Assembly: GCA_046297095.1 (NCBI GenBank)
Contig: JBKCNS010000040.1
Location: 1 to 64,000, forward strand
Length of the DNA: 64,000 nt
Direction: 5' to 3'
From: JBBATK01 sp046297095
GTDB taxonomy: Bacteria; Bacteroidota; Ignavibacteria; Kapaibacteriales; NICIL-2
The stretch's first letter is position 1. Every line of letters begins with the position of its first letter. A model generated the notes under the pieces. It worked only from the letters and a program-made list of their open reading frames with translations. It was not told the origin of the DNA and made no database searches. Positions 8,806-17,395 of this stretch are shown piece after piece. The position numbers and the translations under genes are program-made.

Positions 8806-9030
8806 AGGTACCTCGTGTACGCACTAATTGTTTGAACGTGTTTTTGGAACGTAGTATTCGTACTTTTTGTTTGTACTTGATGCTCGTTCTTGTCGCTCGT
8901 ATAAAGGCTATCGTAATAATTGTGCCAAATCCCGGCAACGCGATGAGAGGGTAGTGAGAATCGCGGGGTTGGGGTGAAGGTTGAGAAGTCCGAAGTGACG
9001 TGAGGAAGACGTTGTGCGCGTTGCAAGCAG
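8806..9030. other. Non-coding upstream region of flhF
   Basis: Together with the terminator and repeats to 9168 this is a 363-bp gap between flhF and the giant secreted-protein gene. I see no convincing gene in 8806-9030. It should hold the promoter of the flhF-fliA transcript; the only candidate is a TGGCAC element on the minus strand at 8913-8927. Confidence 0.5.
8913..8927 (-). promoter_or_regulatory. Weak sigma-54-like element upstream of flhF
   Basis: Minus strand: TGGCAC, five bases, then TTAC. The -24 half is perfect, but the -12 GC is AC. The start of transcription would fall near 8900, about 95 bp before flhF. It shares ATTTGGCACAA with the element at 7556-7573. Confidence 0.22.
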
Positions 9031-9066
9031 TAAAAAAAAGCGACGGATCATAAAATCCGCCGCTTT
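9031..9066 (-). terminator. Intrinsic terminator of the giant secreted-protein gene
   Basis: Stem arms at 9037-9048 and 9055-9066 (AAAGCG/CGCTTT and CGGAT/ATCCG around one mismatch) with loop CATAAA. On the minus strand the stem runs into a continuous U-tract (A-run 9032-9039 on plus). It ends the transcript coming from 13563. Confidence 0.85.
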
Positions 9067-9078
9067 GGCTTGTTCTTC

Positions 9079-9168
9079 ATTCTACAATTTGTAGAATATT
9101 GTAGAATTTCGAAGACGATAATTCTACAAAATTCCAATTCTACAAAACTCCAACTCTACAAAGTTCCT
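9079..9168. repeat. 16-bp tandem repeats with inverted copies of the core
   Basis: Three 16-bp units start ATTCTACAAAATTCCA at 9121, 9137 and 9153, the last ending exactly before the stop codon at 9169. The core ATTCTACAA occurs again at 9079-9087, and inverted as TTGTAGAAT at 9089-9097 and 9099-9107. All of it lies between the gene's stop codon and its terminator. Confidence 0.85.
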
Positions 9169-12100
9169 TTATCGAACAATGATCAAGGGCTGTGTGTGAA
9201 CCGTTCCGCCCGAGCGCATACGTATCTGATACATACCGGATGCCAATTCCTGAAGCGGCATGAGAAGCGTGTACGAGCCGCGCTTTTGCGTCTCGTTCAC
9301 GGGGGTGCTCACCACTTCGCCGTTTGCGCTGATTACCTCTACCGTTGTAAGCGCGTCAAAGCCCACGCTGTACTCGATCTTCGCAACATTGCCCGATGCG
9401 GGCTGAGGCGATACCGACTGCAACGCAAAAGGTACGTCCGAGATATTGATAAAGCGACCGTCGATATAACATCCCGTCATGATTACTGTATTGCCTCTGG
9501 TTGTTACTTCTACACACTCATCTCGTGTGGTATCCGGTACGTTGGTTTGAGCTAGGAAGTCCAACGTGGTAGAGCACTCCGTTACGCGATTAGGTCCAAT
9601 AAGAACCTGCATCGAGAATTTTGCCAAATCACCATCGGCAGACACCGGCGTGGTGCCGGAAGCAGTTACACGAAGTTTGACAATCGGTGAACTTTGATCT
9701 CTGATTTCCGTCACCGAATCAATCTTCCATGTGTTATCCAGTTTTGATCCCGGAGCTAAAGAACCCTTCACATAGGCAAGTTCATTGACGTTGTACGTCA
9801 GCGTAGCCGTGTACCGAGTAAGCGCAACCTCGTTCCAATTCGCGGCGCTCGCATTGAGCGAGAGATCGGTAGTAGTTCCGAACGCCGTTACATTTAAAAC
9901 CTTCACGGGATCGTTTACCGAAACCTGAAGCGTTGTAAATGCGGATACAGCCACTAAAGAATCCGTGATAACCAAACCATCGGTAAATCGAGCGTGAACA
10001 ACTGCACTGTACGAGCGCGCGCGCATCGGTTCAGGAATGAACATCACCGGATGCTTGTATTCAGTATTGGGTTTGATGACAATCGGAGTGCCGGACGAAA
10101 GCGGATTTATGATCACAAAGCGCGAGGCATCAGGACCACTGATCCACAAAGAATCCAAGACTCTGTCGGAATTGGTAGAGCCGGCTTTGGCGCTATTGCC
10201 CACCGTAACCGAGTCTACAGGGTTGTTACAACTCAATACCCTGCGATAATCTACACCCTTGATGTACGGCTGATTTTGAACCACTCCGTAACCAACCACA
10301 ACCACGGTATCCACCCACGTGCCTGTGGGGTTGGCAGTGATAGGTTCAGCATTGTGAACGATGCGAACACGAACGCGTTCCATGCCGGACTTAGTGGGCA
10401 AAAAACGAACGGGAAGCTGCAAGGGCGCGCCTCCTATGAACAACGTTGTGTCCGTAGGCGGCGTAGATACCCAAGAGAAATCCTGAGGATAGATAGAGTT
10501 TGCGGGATCATCGGGTTCGTTGATGAACTCGATTCTTGATACTCGTAGCCGGCGCGAGGTACTCGTGTTGGCAATGCGAACAAACTCGGTGGCTTTACCG
10601 GATTGCACAGGAGTACCAACCAAAAGCGTATCTGTAAACTCGGCACCCAATGCGTTTATTTTTTCCAAATAACCAAATCCGCGTAACACGTCGCGCTTGG
10701 GCGATGCGTTCTCGAAAGTACCTACAAGAAACGGTGCTTTTATACCTTCGATGGTAGGTGTGAAATCCACATCCACACGAACGGAGTCTTTACGCAGAGG
10801 GAACACCCAGAAGGGAAGGTCGCGCTCAATTTTACGCACTACAAACTCTGTGGTGCCGCTTGTATCGAGGGTAAGACATTTCACCTGGTCCGTTCCTGTA
10901 TTACCTACCCAGCATTGCATTTGCTTGGTAACGCCAAGACGAACGCTATCCCAATCGTTGCCGATAACGTACGGTCCCGGAGCATTAGCATTCCCGCTCC
11001 ACGTGGAGATGGGATCATCAATTGCAGAAGTTGGCGCATCGCTAACGAAGGGTACATCTATGGTATAGTTGCGCTCCTCAGTGGGCGAGAAACACACGTC
11101 ACGGAAGGGTACACTTTGACCGGGTGCAAGTATGATGGGGAAGGGCGGTGTGGTCGGCTCCACTACAGAAAAAGGAGCCGATACTTTACTACGATCGAAG
11201 TCGGTAACTCGAAGAGTATCCGTGCCAATGTTTTGAATGATGATTGATCCCGGAATTCCCGAAGCACAAACTTTAGAATTGATACTCACTATACCTGCCT
11301 TGAAGTCTCCCACCACGATATGAGGAAGAACTCCACGCCCTCGAACATAGTAGTGAAAAGGAGCGCAGGCCTCTGCCACGAGTAAGGAATCGAAGTCGAA
11401 GTTCGCATCTGTTAAACCTTCAGTGACAGGAGAATAGGTAATAGTAATGGCCAACGAATCCTTACCGGCAAGAAGCAGTCCAGTAGAGTCCGGAATGGCA
11501 ATGCTGTCCACCGTGAATACGCTGCCGGTTTTCATGCTCACTTTCATGATATGAATGGCAGAGTCGTTGAGGTTACGCAGCCATACCACACGCTTAACCT
11601 TGGTTCCCACACGAACCTTGCCGAAGTCCACCGGATCGGGCCGCAGAATCAAACGCGGCGCGTTCCATATTACGGTGTCGATGGTAAGGTTAAATGCACG
11701 GTCCGATACGTAAAACACTGCATAGGCATCTTTAGTCTTGTCTATCACCTCGAGTCGGAACGAAATGCGCTCATTTTTCAGAGAGTTGGGAACAAGACCG
11801 TTTGTTACTTCTTTGCCATCAGATTTAGTTACGACGATACGATAGTTGTAACTCTTCGCCATAGATGTATCGACAAACTCAATCTCACGCACACCTGTTT
11901 CGGTGTGATTCAGAGTGTCGTTTACTTTGAAGTTGCGGAGTTCGGTACCATCGTAGTTAAAATCACCACATTCCTCGGTTCGTTGCAAAACGGGTGGCAA
12001 TGTATCGAAAACACTGAGTTGTTTGAATGCCGTTGCAGCAGGCCAGCCATACGAGTCGAACTGACCGTATCCGTAGATCTCGCCACCAAACGGTGTATCG

Positions 12101-13563
12101 CCATAGATAGTGTGGGAGCCGCTGCTGACGGGCAAGCGAACATAGTAGTAGTTGGTTCCGGGCACTCTGTTACCCAGGAAGCTGGGTGCGATTACGTACA
12201 CAAACTTGCCGTCCAGCTTGATGGACCTCAACAGTTTCATGCTTGGATCCGTTGTGTCTCCAATTGCGATTAGACCAAAGAAGTGGTTTGTGTAACGATT
12301 GTTGAGCGGCGATTGAAAAATCGTCCCTTTGGTGAATTGCTCCGCGGCAACGGAGTAAATAGTGAATGGGTCATAATCACCGCTGCCGTCCCAGTTTGCA
12401 GAACAACTTTGATGCATCAACAAGAAAGGCTTATTCGCTTTGAAAACTGCTACTCCCATAACGCCTTTTGCGTTCGCCGGACCGGTTACAACCTCTTCCG
12501 GAGACTTTGGAATAGATCGCACTTCTCCGGCTTTCATATTGAGCACACCGGTGGGACCATTGGTGCGAATACCGGTTTTGAAATCGAACGACGACCACAT
12601 AATGTTGGTACCGTCCTGAAGCGCGACAGCTCGATACAGATCGCCCTTGTTGTTACGCATGATCTCTAGGGTCACGTAGGTTTTGCCCCATTGCGATGTT
12701 GGCGGAATCATCTCGCAAATGTGATCGCGGCCGCCTCCAACGCTAAATACGGGTATCATTGTTCGCTGATGATACACAATACATCCGATAGGTTTGGATG
12801 CTACCATTCTCGATCCGGACAAATCAAACTGACCGCGACTCGATCCATCTCCTTGTACCATGTACACCTGACCACGATTCAGCGTTACTTTCCAGCGGTC
12901 GCCGTACTTTTTGCCGCCCTCGGTTCTTCTATTTAATCCCGACACCGAGTATTCTCCGTACGAAGGGGAGCGCAAAGTGATTTCCACTTCCGTGTTGTCC
13001 TCGGCAGCCATGAACGCAAATCCGCCCTTCCACGGGCGCACCTCGCTGAAATCGGGATACGAAAGAGCGTAGTACTCTTTGCCCCAGGATGATACCGGAA
13101 TGGCCAGGTAACCATCGGACGATACGTCTTTGCCATTGTACACATACACTGATACAGGATCGTCGGCGGTGATGCTCAGACCAAGATCTGATATCTGTTC
13201 TCCGGAGACAATCTCCGGCATAGGATACATTCCCGATGCACCATTGATTACGGTTACTTGATTTGCCTTTACCTGCAGTCTGGTCTTAAATCCAAGAGCG
13301 GGAACTTCATAATAGAACGCCGTGTTTTTTGCGCTGGTTACATAGATCTCGCGTGCTGTCACCTGGCAAGTCGGACAGTCGTTTAGTGGCAAGCAAAACA
13401 CAAACTCTTTGCCTTGAGATCCATTACTCATTATCCATTGAGCAGTTGGCTCCTTACCTTGAAGTGATGGAGCTTTTTTGAGCTGAGCATCGAGTGAATG
13501 CGGAAGTAAAAAGAATACACCAAAAACAACAAGAACAATCTTGCCGAACAGCCCCTTGTGCAT
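9169..13563 (-). CDS. Giant secreted protein: IgGFc-binding-like N-terminus, ASH-type repeats, T9SS sorting tail
   Basis: 1464 residues. A signal peptide ends near residue 26 (HSLDAQ). The N-terminal about 450 residues (KEFVFCLPLNDCP, YLAIPVSSWGKEYYALSYPD, FMAAEDNTEVEITL, MIPPTSQWGKTYV) resemble the IgGFc-binding-protein domain found in Bacteroidetes surface proteins. The middle has repeated choice-of-anchor/ASH-like beta domains (VDFGKVRVGTKVKRVVWLRN and similar). A cohesin-like stretch precedes the last about 80 residues, which form a T9SS type A sorting domain (SVSPQPASG, V-E-V-I-S-A-N-G, LASGMYQIRM). It is predicted to be exported and displayed or released; adhesion is plausible but unproven. 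An AGGGG ribosome-binding site lies 8 bp before the ATG. It is a single-gene transcript. Confidence 0.85.
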   Translation of the reverse strand: MHKGLFGKIVLVVFGVFFLLPHSLDAQLKKAPSLQGKEPTAQWIMSNGSQGKEFVFCLPLNDCPTCQVTAREIYVTSAKNTAFYYEVPALGFKTRLQVKANQVTVINGASGMYPMPEIVSGEQISDLGLSITADDPVSVYVYNGKDVSSDGYLAIPVSSWGKEYYALSYPDFSEVRPWKGGFAFMAAEDNTEVEITLRSPSYGEYSVSGLNRRTEGGKKYGDRWKVTLNRGQVYMVQGDGSSRGQFDLSGSRMVASKPIGCIVYHQRTMIPVFSVGGGRDHICEMIPPTSQWGKTYVTLEIMRNNKGDLYRAVALQDGTNIMWSSFDFKTGIRTNGPTGVLNMKAGEVRSIPKSPEEVVTGPANAKGVMGVAVFKANKPFLLMHQSCSANWDGSGDYDPFTIYSVAAEQFTKGTIFQSPLNNRYTNHFFGLIAIGDTTDPSMKLLRSIKLDGKFVYVIAPSFLGNRVPGTNYYYVRLPVSSGSHTIYGDTPFGGEIYGYGQFDSYGWPAATAFKQLSVFDTLPPVLQRTEECGDFNYDGTELRNFKVNDTLNHTETGVREIEFVDTSMAKSYNYRIVVTKSDGKEVTNGLVPNSLKNERISFRLEVIDKTKDAYAVFYVSDRAFNLTIDTVIWNAPRLILRPDPVDFGKVRVGTKVKRVVWLRNLNDSAIHIMKVSMKTGSVFTVDSIAIPDSTGLLLAGKDSLAITITYSPVTEGLTDANFDFDSLLVAEACAPFHYYVRGRGVLPHIVVGDFKAGIVSINSKVCASGIPGSIIIQNIGTDTLRVTDFDRSKVSAPFSVVEPTTPPFPIILAPGQSVPFRDVCFSPTEERNYTIDVPFVSDAPTSAIDDPISTWSGNANAPGPYVIGNDWDSVRLGVTKQMQCWVGNTGTDQVKCLTLDTSGTTEFVVRKIERDLPFWVFPLRKDSVRVDVDFTPTIEGIKAPFLVGTFENASPKRDVLRGFGYLEKINALGAEFTDTLLVGTPVQSGKATEFVRIANTSTSRRLRVSRIEFINEPDDPANSIYPQDFSWVSTPPTDTTLFIGGAPLQLPVRFLPTKSGMERVRVRIVHNAEPITANPTGTWVDTVVVVGYGVVQNQPYIKGVDYRRVLSCNNPVDSVTVGNSAKAGSTNSDRVLDSLWISGPDASRFVIINPLSSGTPIVIKPNTEYKHPVMFIPEPMRARSYSAVVHARFTDGLVITDSLVAVSAFTTLQVSVNDPVKVLNVTAFGTTTDLSLNASAANWNEVALTRYTATLTYNVNELAYVKGSLAPGSKLDNTWKIDSVTEIRDQSSPIVKLRVTASGTTPVSADGDLAKFSMQVLIGPNRVTECSTTLDFLAQTNVPDTTRDECVEVTTRGNTVIMTGCYIDGRFINISDVPFALQSVSPQPASGNVAKIEYSVGFDALTTVEVISANGEVVSTPVNETQKRGSYTLLMPLQELASGMYQIRMRSGGTVHTQPLIIVR

Positions 13564-13771
13564 GCAATCCCCTGGATTGGAGGTAAGAAAAAACTCAACG
13601 TGCCACTATGTGTACGAATGGTCATTACGTGTTCACAATATAGGTAATGAAAACGCAATTGCATGCACTGGTGTGGGGGCAAAAGGGTAAGAGCATTCAA
13701 CTCGTGTATTATGTTTAGCAAGGCGGTGGAATTCCTACTTGCTTGTGCCGGTGTTTCGTTTGTGTTTTCGC

Positions 13772-13779
13772 TATCTTTG
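13772..13779 (+). promoter_or_regulatory. Candidate Bacteroidetes-type -7 box (TATCTTTG) for transketolase
   Basis: TATCTTTG fits the TAnnTTTG -7 consensus and lies 30 bp before the ATG at 13810. No clear TTG -33 element is seen at the usual spacing. Confidence 0.5.
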
Positions 13780-13809
13780 CCTATTCGTTTTGAACCAACA
13801 CTTACCGCT

Positions 13810-14697
13810 ATGTCTGCTGAATTTCCTGTCGATTTCGGTACAACAACTTTCGAGAACAAACAGCGCACTGCTGATGAGTTTGCTCCTATAGCGCGCTCCA
13901 TACGCCGTGATATTATCAAGTCGCTGGTGTTGGCTGGATCCGGTCACTCCGGTGGTCCCTTGGGCTCTGCCGATATTTTCGCGGTTATGTATTTCGGTGG
14001 ATACATGCGGTACTCCACGGCCGATTGGTTCGGTACTCCTCACGATCGCTTTGTACTCAGTGCCGGCCACATGTGCCCGGTAATGTACAGCACCCTTGCT
14101 AATGCCGGTGCCTTCCCAAAGGCAGAGCTAGCAACGTTGCGTAAATACAATACACGTCTTCAGGGGCATCCGGGGCGCGATATGGGGCTGCCCGGTGTGG
14201 AAACATCCTCCGGCTCGCTGGGACAGGGTATATCCATTGCTGTAGGTATGGCTATGTCGGACAAGTTGCTGGACAAAAACGATCTTCGGGTATATTCACT
14301 CACCGGCGATGGCGAGCTTCAAGAGGGCAGCGTATGGGAAGCCGCAATGGCCGCATCGCATTTCAAACTGGATAACTTCTGCTGGATTATTGATAATAAC
14401 GACTGCCAGATTGATGGTCGTGTACCGGATGTTATGGATGTTTATCCTATCGCGGACAAATGTGCGGCATTCGGATTCGATGTGGTGGTATGCGATGGTC
14501 ATAATTACGCTGAGCTTCAGGCAGCATTCAACACATTCCTCAATAATCAAAAGAACGGTACCGGTAAACCCACGGCAATCATTGCGAAAACCTATATGGG
14601 TAATCCCGTCTCGTTTATGAACGATAAGTTTGAATGGCACGGTAAGCCGCCGTCATGGGAGCAGGCAAAGCAAGCTTTAGAAGAATTGGAAGGATAG
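13810..14697 (+). CDS. tktA: Transketolase, N-terminal (ThDP-binding) subunit
   Basis: 295 residues covering the N-terminal half of transketolase: GHSGGPLGSADIFAVMY (substrate and ThDP region), SSGSLGQGISIAVGMA, then the ThDP motif from GDGELQEGSVWEA to the downstream NN (IIDNNDCQ). With the C-terminal subunit 85 bp downstream it forms a split transketolase (pentose phosphate pathway, sugar two-carbon transfers). The open frame extends upstream to 13663, but the start at 13810 is chosen because a -7 box lies inside that extension and the family similarity begins after it. Split transketolases are common in several bacterial lineages, so the split is not a frameshift. Confidence 0.93.
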   Translation: MSAEFPVDFGTTTFENKQRTADEFAPIARSIRRDIIKSLVLAGSGHSGGPLGSADIFAVMYFGGYMRYSTADWFGTPHDRFVLSAGHMCPVMYSTLANAGAFPKAELATLRKYNTRLQGHPGRDMGLPGVETSSGSLGQGISIAVGMAMSDKLLDKNDLRVYSLTGDGELQEGSVWEAAMAASHFKLDNFCWIIDNNDCQIDGRVPDVMDVYPIADKCAAFGFDVVVCDGHNYAELQAAFNTFLNNQKNGTGKPTAIIAKTYMGNPVSFMNDKFEWHGKPPSWEQAKQALEELEG

Positions 14698-14782
14698 TTC
14701 GGTGACGGTCAGGTACAAGCCGGATATTTTTCAATAAATGCCGGTATCACATTGAATATTAACGACTAACAATAAGAATACA

Positions 14783-15790
14783 ATGGCTGAGATCGAGAAA
14801 CTGGGAATGAAACCTACGCGTTTTGGATTTGGCGAAGGTTTGGTGGAGTTAGGTGAGCGTCATGATAATGTGGTGGTACTTGGCGGAGATATCACCGGTT
14901 CGGTAATGACCAGCTACTTCAAGGAACGCTTTCCCGAGCGATTCTTTTCAATTGGTATTGCCGAACAAAACGCAACGACCATTGCCGCCGGTTTAGCTCT
15001 GAGCGGGAAGATTCCCTTCTTTGCCAGCTACGGAGCGTTTTGCGCTCTTCGTAATGCTGACCAGTTGCGCATCAGTGTTTGTTACAACGAAGCCAATGTA
15101 AAAATTGGCGGCGGGCATGCCGGTATCAGCGTAGGACCCGATGGTGCCACGCACCAGGTACTCGAAGAGGTAGCATTCCTCCGCACGCTTCCGCACATGA
15201 CGATGATTGTTCCCTGCGATTACCTTGAAGCTAAGAAGGCCACAATAGCTATGGGCGAGATGGTTGGTCCGGCATACATACGTTTTGGCCGGTCGCCGGT
15301 GCCGTTGTTTACCACAGAGCAAACACCCTTTACCTTGGGTAAAGCAAATATGCTTCGTGATGGTAATGACGTTGCCTTGCTGGCTAATGGCGCAATGGTA
15401 TGGGAAGCATTAACAGCAGCAGCCGAGTTAGCAAAGAAGGGTATCAATGCCCGGGTTGTGAATATTCACACCGTTAAGCCCATTGATGTAGAAGCCATTT
15501 GCAACGCTGCACGCGAGTGCGGTTGTATTGTAACGGCTGAAGAGCATCAGGTGCACGGCGGTTTGGGCGGAGCAGTAGCGGAAGTAACGGCGAAGAATGC
15601 TCCGGTGCCCATCGAGTTTGTGGGTGTCAAGGACAGCTTTGGCGGTAGCGGTGATCCTGAAGAGTTGATGGTGAAGTTTGGCCTTACCTGGAAAGAGATC
15701 TACGCTTCGGCGCTCGTAGCCATGAAACGTCGGGACGGAGATTCCGGCGGGTACCGAGCGGTGAAAGACGTTGCCGTTTATCAGGCCTAA
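14783..15790 (+). CDS. tktB: Transketolase, C-terminal subunit
   Basis: 335 residues with the pyrimidine-binding and C-terminal domains of transketolase. The ThDP-activating glutamate is in GIAEQNATTIAAGLA, followed by GGGHAGISVGPDGATHQ and a C-terminal domain (VNIHTVKPID, AEEHQVHGGLGGAVAE). It pairs with the N-terminal subunit just upstream; neither is active alone in the family. The pair is followed by a strong hairpin terminator. A 1-deoxyxylulose 5-phosphate synthase-like role is less likely, because both halves match the split transketolase arrangement. Confidence 0.93.
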   Translation: MAEIEKLGMKPTRFGFGEGLVELGERHDNVVVLGGDITGSVMTSYFKERFPERFFSIGIAEQNATTIAAGLALSGKIPFFASYGAFCALRNADQLRISVCYNEANVKIGGGHAGISVGPDGATHQVLEEVAFLRTLPHMTMIVPCDYLEAKKATIAMGEMVGPAYIRFGRSPVPLFTTEQTPFTLGKANMLRDGNDVALLANGAMVWEALTAAAELAKKGINARVVNIHTVKPIDVEAICNAARECGCIVTAEEHQVHGGLGGAVAEVTAKNAPVPIEFVGVKDSFGGSGDPEELMVKFGLTWKEIYASALVAMKRRDGDSGGYRAVKDVAVYQA

Positions 15791-15812
15791 GTTTTATCAC
15801 GTGCAAGTAAAC

Positions 15813-15847
15813 AACGACCACCTTTTCAAGTGGTCGTTCTTCTTTTT
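15813..15847 (+). terminator. Intrinsic terminator after transketolase
   Basis: A perfect 9-bp stem (AACGACCAC 15813-15821, GTGGTCGTT 15830-15838) with an 8-base loop is followed by CTTCTTTTT. Confidence 0.88.
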
Positions 15848-15871
15848 ACCCAAGACAATCACGGGAGTTGT

Positions 15872-17389
15872 ATGAAGAACATGCTGAAGATCGTTCTTAA
15901 GGAAACAGTTCTTTGGGGCGCATGCATTGGCTGTGTGCTGTGGAGCGCGGTAGATGTGCGTGCGCAGGCACAATCGCAATCGCAATCGCAATCGCAATCG
16001 GAGATTATCTCCGCGCCATCCACATCAAAGGGCACTGCGGTAACGGTGTACAACGATGGCTTTAGTCTGGTGCGTCAGGTGCGTCCCATAAAGTTGAAGA
16101 AGGGCATAAACACTGTTCGCTACGAAGGTATAGCATCTACTATCGACGCAACGTCGGTGCAGCTTAGTGATATCAAAGATCCCCAGTCGTTGGCAATTCG
16201 CGAGCAGAATTATCAATACGATGTGCTAACACCGCTCTCGGTGTTACAAAAATCTGTGGGCAGTTCCCTGAGATTTCGCCGGCTGTCCGGCAGCGGCCAG
16301 TGGGAAACCTTGGAGGGAACTCTGCTGAACCCGCCCGAGATGTTGGAAACCGGAGGGCAGTATCGCGGCATGGTTATTAAAGCCAAAGACAATTCGATCA
16401 TTCTGAATCCTCAAGGAGAAATCACCCTTGATGCTATTCCGGCCGGACTCGTTCCCTCGCCGTCGCTGATGTGGAAGCTGCAAAGCGCTACAGAGGCCGC
16501 AAGGGACATAGAGGTGGGCTATCTATGCAGTGGTATGGAATGGAGCGCGGACTATGTGGCAGTGCTTGCCGCAAATGAAGCATCTCTCAATCTGAACGGT
16601 TGGGTTACTATCAAGAACAATACCGGATCCACGTTCTCGGACGCATCGCTGCAATTGGTTGCGGGCAAAGTGCGCAGAGTGCGTAACGAGTATGTAGTAT
16701 CTGATATGATGATGACACGAAATGCCGTGGGTAGTGTGGCACCTCCAAGTTTTCAAGAAGAGTCGTTTTTCGATTATCACCTATACACACTGGATGGCAC
16801 GACGACTTTGCAGAGCAACGAGACTAAGCAAATGAGATTGCTCTCAGCTGCGAACGTGAAGTCGGCAAAGCGACTGATCTTTGATGAGTTTAAGTGCTCG
16901 CCCGTGCAGCGTCAGCCCGGCGATGGCTCAGCAACCACCGAGTACAATGCCGCAATTATGGTAGAGTGCACGAATAGCAAAGAGTCGAACATGGGTATGC
17001 CACTGCCTCAGGGTAAAGTACGAGTGTACAAGGCAGACTCCGAGGGCAGATTACAGTTCGTCGGTGAAGATCGCGTTTCGCACACAGCGGTGAACGAGTC
17101 TGTGCGCTTGTATCTGGGCGATGCCTTTGATGTGATCGCCACCAAAGTGGTAAAGGAAACAAAAGTGATTTCTCGCCGCAGTCAGGAAACCACCATCGAA
17201 GTTGTGATCAGAAACAGAAAAACTACGCCTGAGAGTATCTCTGTGTATGATCATTTCTCCTCCGAATGGACAGTGGTGAATTCCTCCGTAAAGCCGCGGC
17301 GCGTTGATGCTCGCACTGCTGAGTTCGATCTAAACGTCGATGCCAACGCTACCACGGTGCTGAGTTACACCATCCGTCAAACGTGGTAA
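15872..17389 (+). CDS. Exported DUF4139-type protein with (Gln-Ser)5 tract
   Basis: 505 residues. The N-terminal hydrophobic segment ends in VRAQAQ, a likely signal peptide, so the protein is probably periplasmic or surface-exposed. Directly after it comes five Gln-Ser repeats encoded by five perfect CAATCG units (15971-16000). The body (VTVYNDGFSLVRQVRPI, EVGYLCSGMEWSADYVAVL, LNGWVTIKNNTGSTFSDA, and a C-terminal beta region) fits the DUF4139 family, whose function is not known. The ATG at 15872 (GGGAG 8 bp upstream) is chosen; the longer frame begins inside the preceding terminator. tsaD follows after 6 bp, probably in the same transcript. Confidence 0.75.
   Translation: MKNMLKIVLKETVLWGACIGCVLWSAVDVRAQAQSQSQSQSQSEIISAPSTSKGTAVTVYNDGFSLVRQVRPIKLKKGINTVRYEGIASTIDATSVQLSDIKDPQSLAIREQNYQYDVLTPLSVLQKSVGSSLRFRRLSGSGQWETLEGTLLNPPEMLETGGQYRGMVIKAKDNSIILNPQGEITLDAIPAGLVPSPSLMWKLQSATEAARDIEVGYLCSGMEWSADYVAVLAANEASLNLNGWVTIKNNTGSTFSDASLQLVAGKVRRVRNEYVVSDMMMTRNAVGSVAPPSFQEESFFDYHLYTLDGTTTLQSNETKQMRLLSAANVKSAKRLIFDEFKCSPVQRQPGDGSATTEYNAAIMVECTNSKESNMGMPLPQGKVRVYKADSEGRLQFVGEDRVSHTAVNESVRLYLGDAFDVIATKVVKETKVISRRSQETTIEVVIRNRKTTPESISVYDHFSSEWTVVNSSVKPRRVDARTAEFDLNVDANATTVLSYTIRQTW
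15971..16000 (+). repeat. Hexanucleotide repeat (CAATCG)5 inside the DUF4139-type gene
   Basis: Five perfect copies encode Gln-Ser five times just after the signal peptide. Changes in copy number would keep the frame. Confidence 0.95.
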
Positions 17390-17395
17390 TAACGA

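Noticed and set aside
11551..12273. 240-codon plus-strand frame inside the giant secreted-protein gene
   Set aside because: Antisense shadow of a gene with clear domains; no start signal or domain of its own.
13810..15790. Transketolase halves as a frameshifted single gene
   Set aside because: The two parts are separated by 85 bp with their own start and stop, as in known split transketolases.
16786..16804. TGGCACG...TTTGCA in the DUF4139-type gene as a second sigma-54 promoter
   Set aside because: GG to GC spacing is 12 rather than 10, and it is inside a gene.
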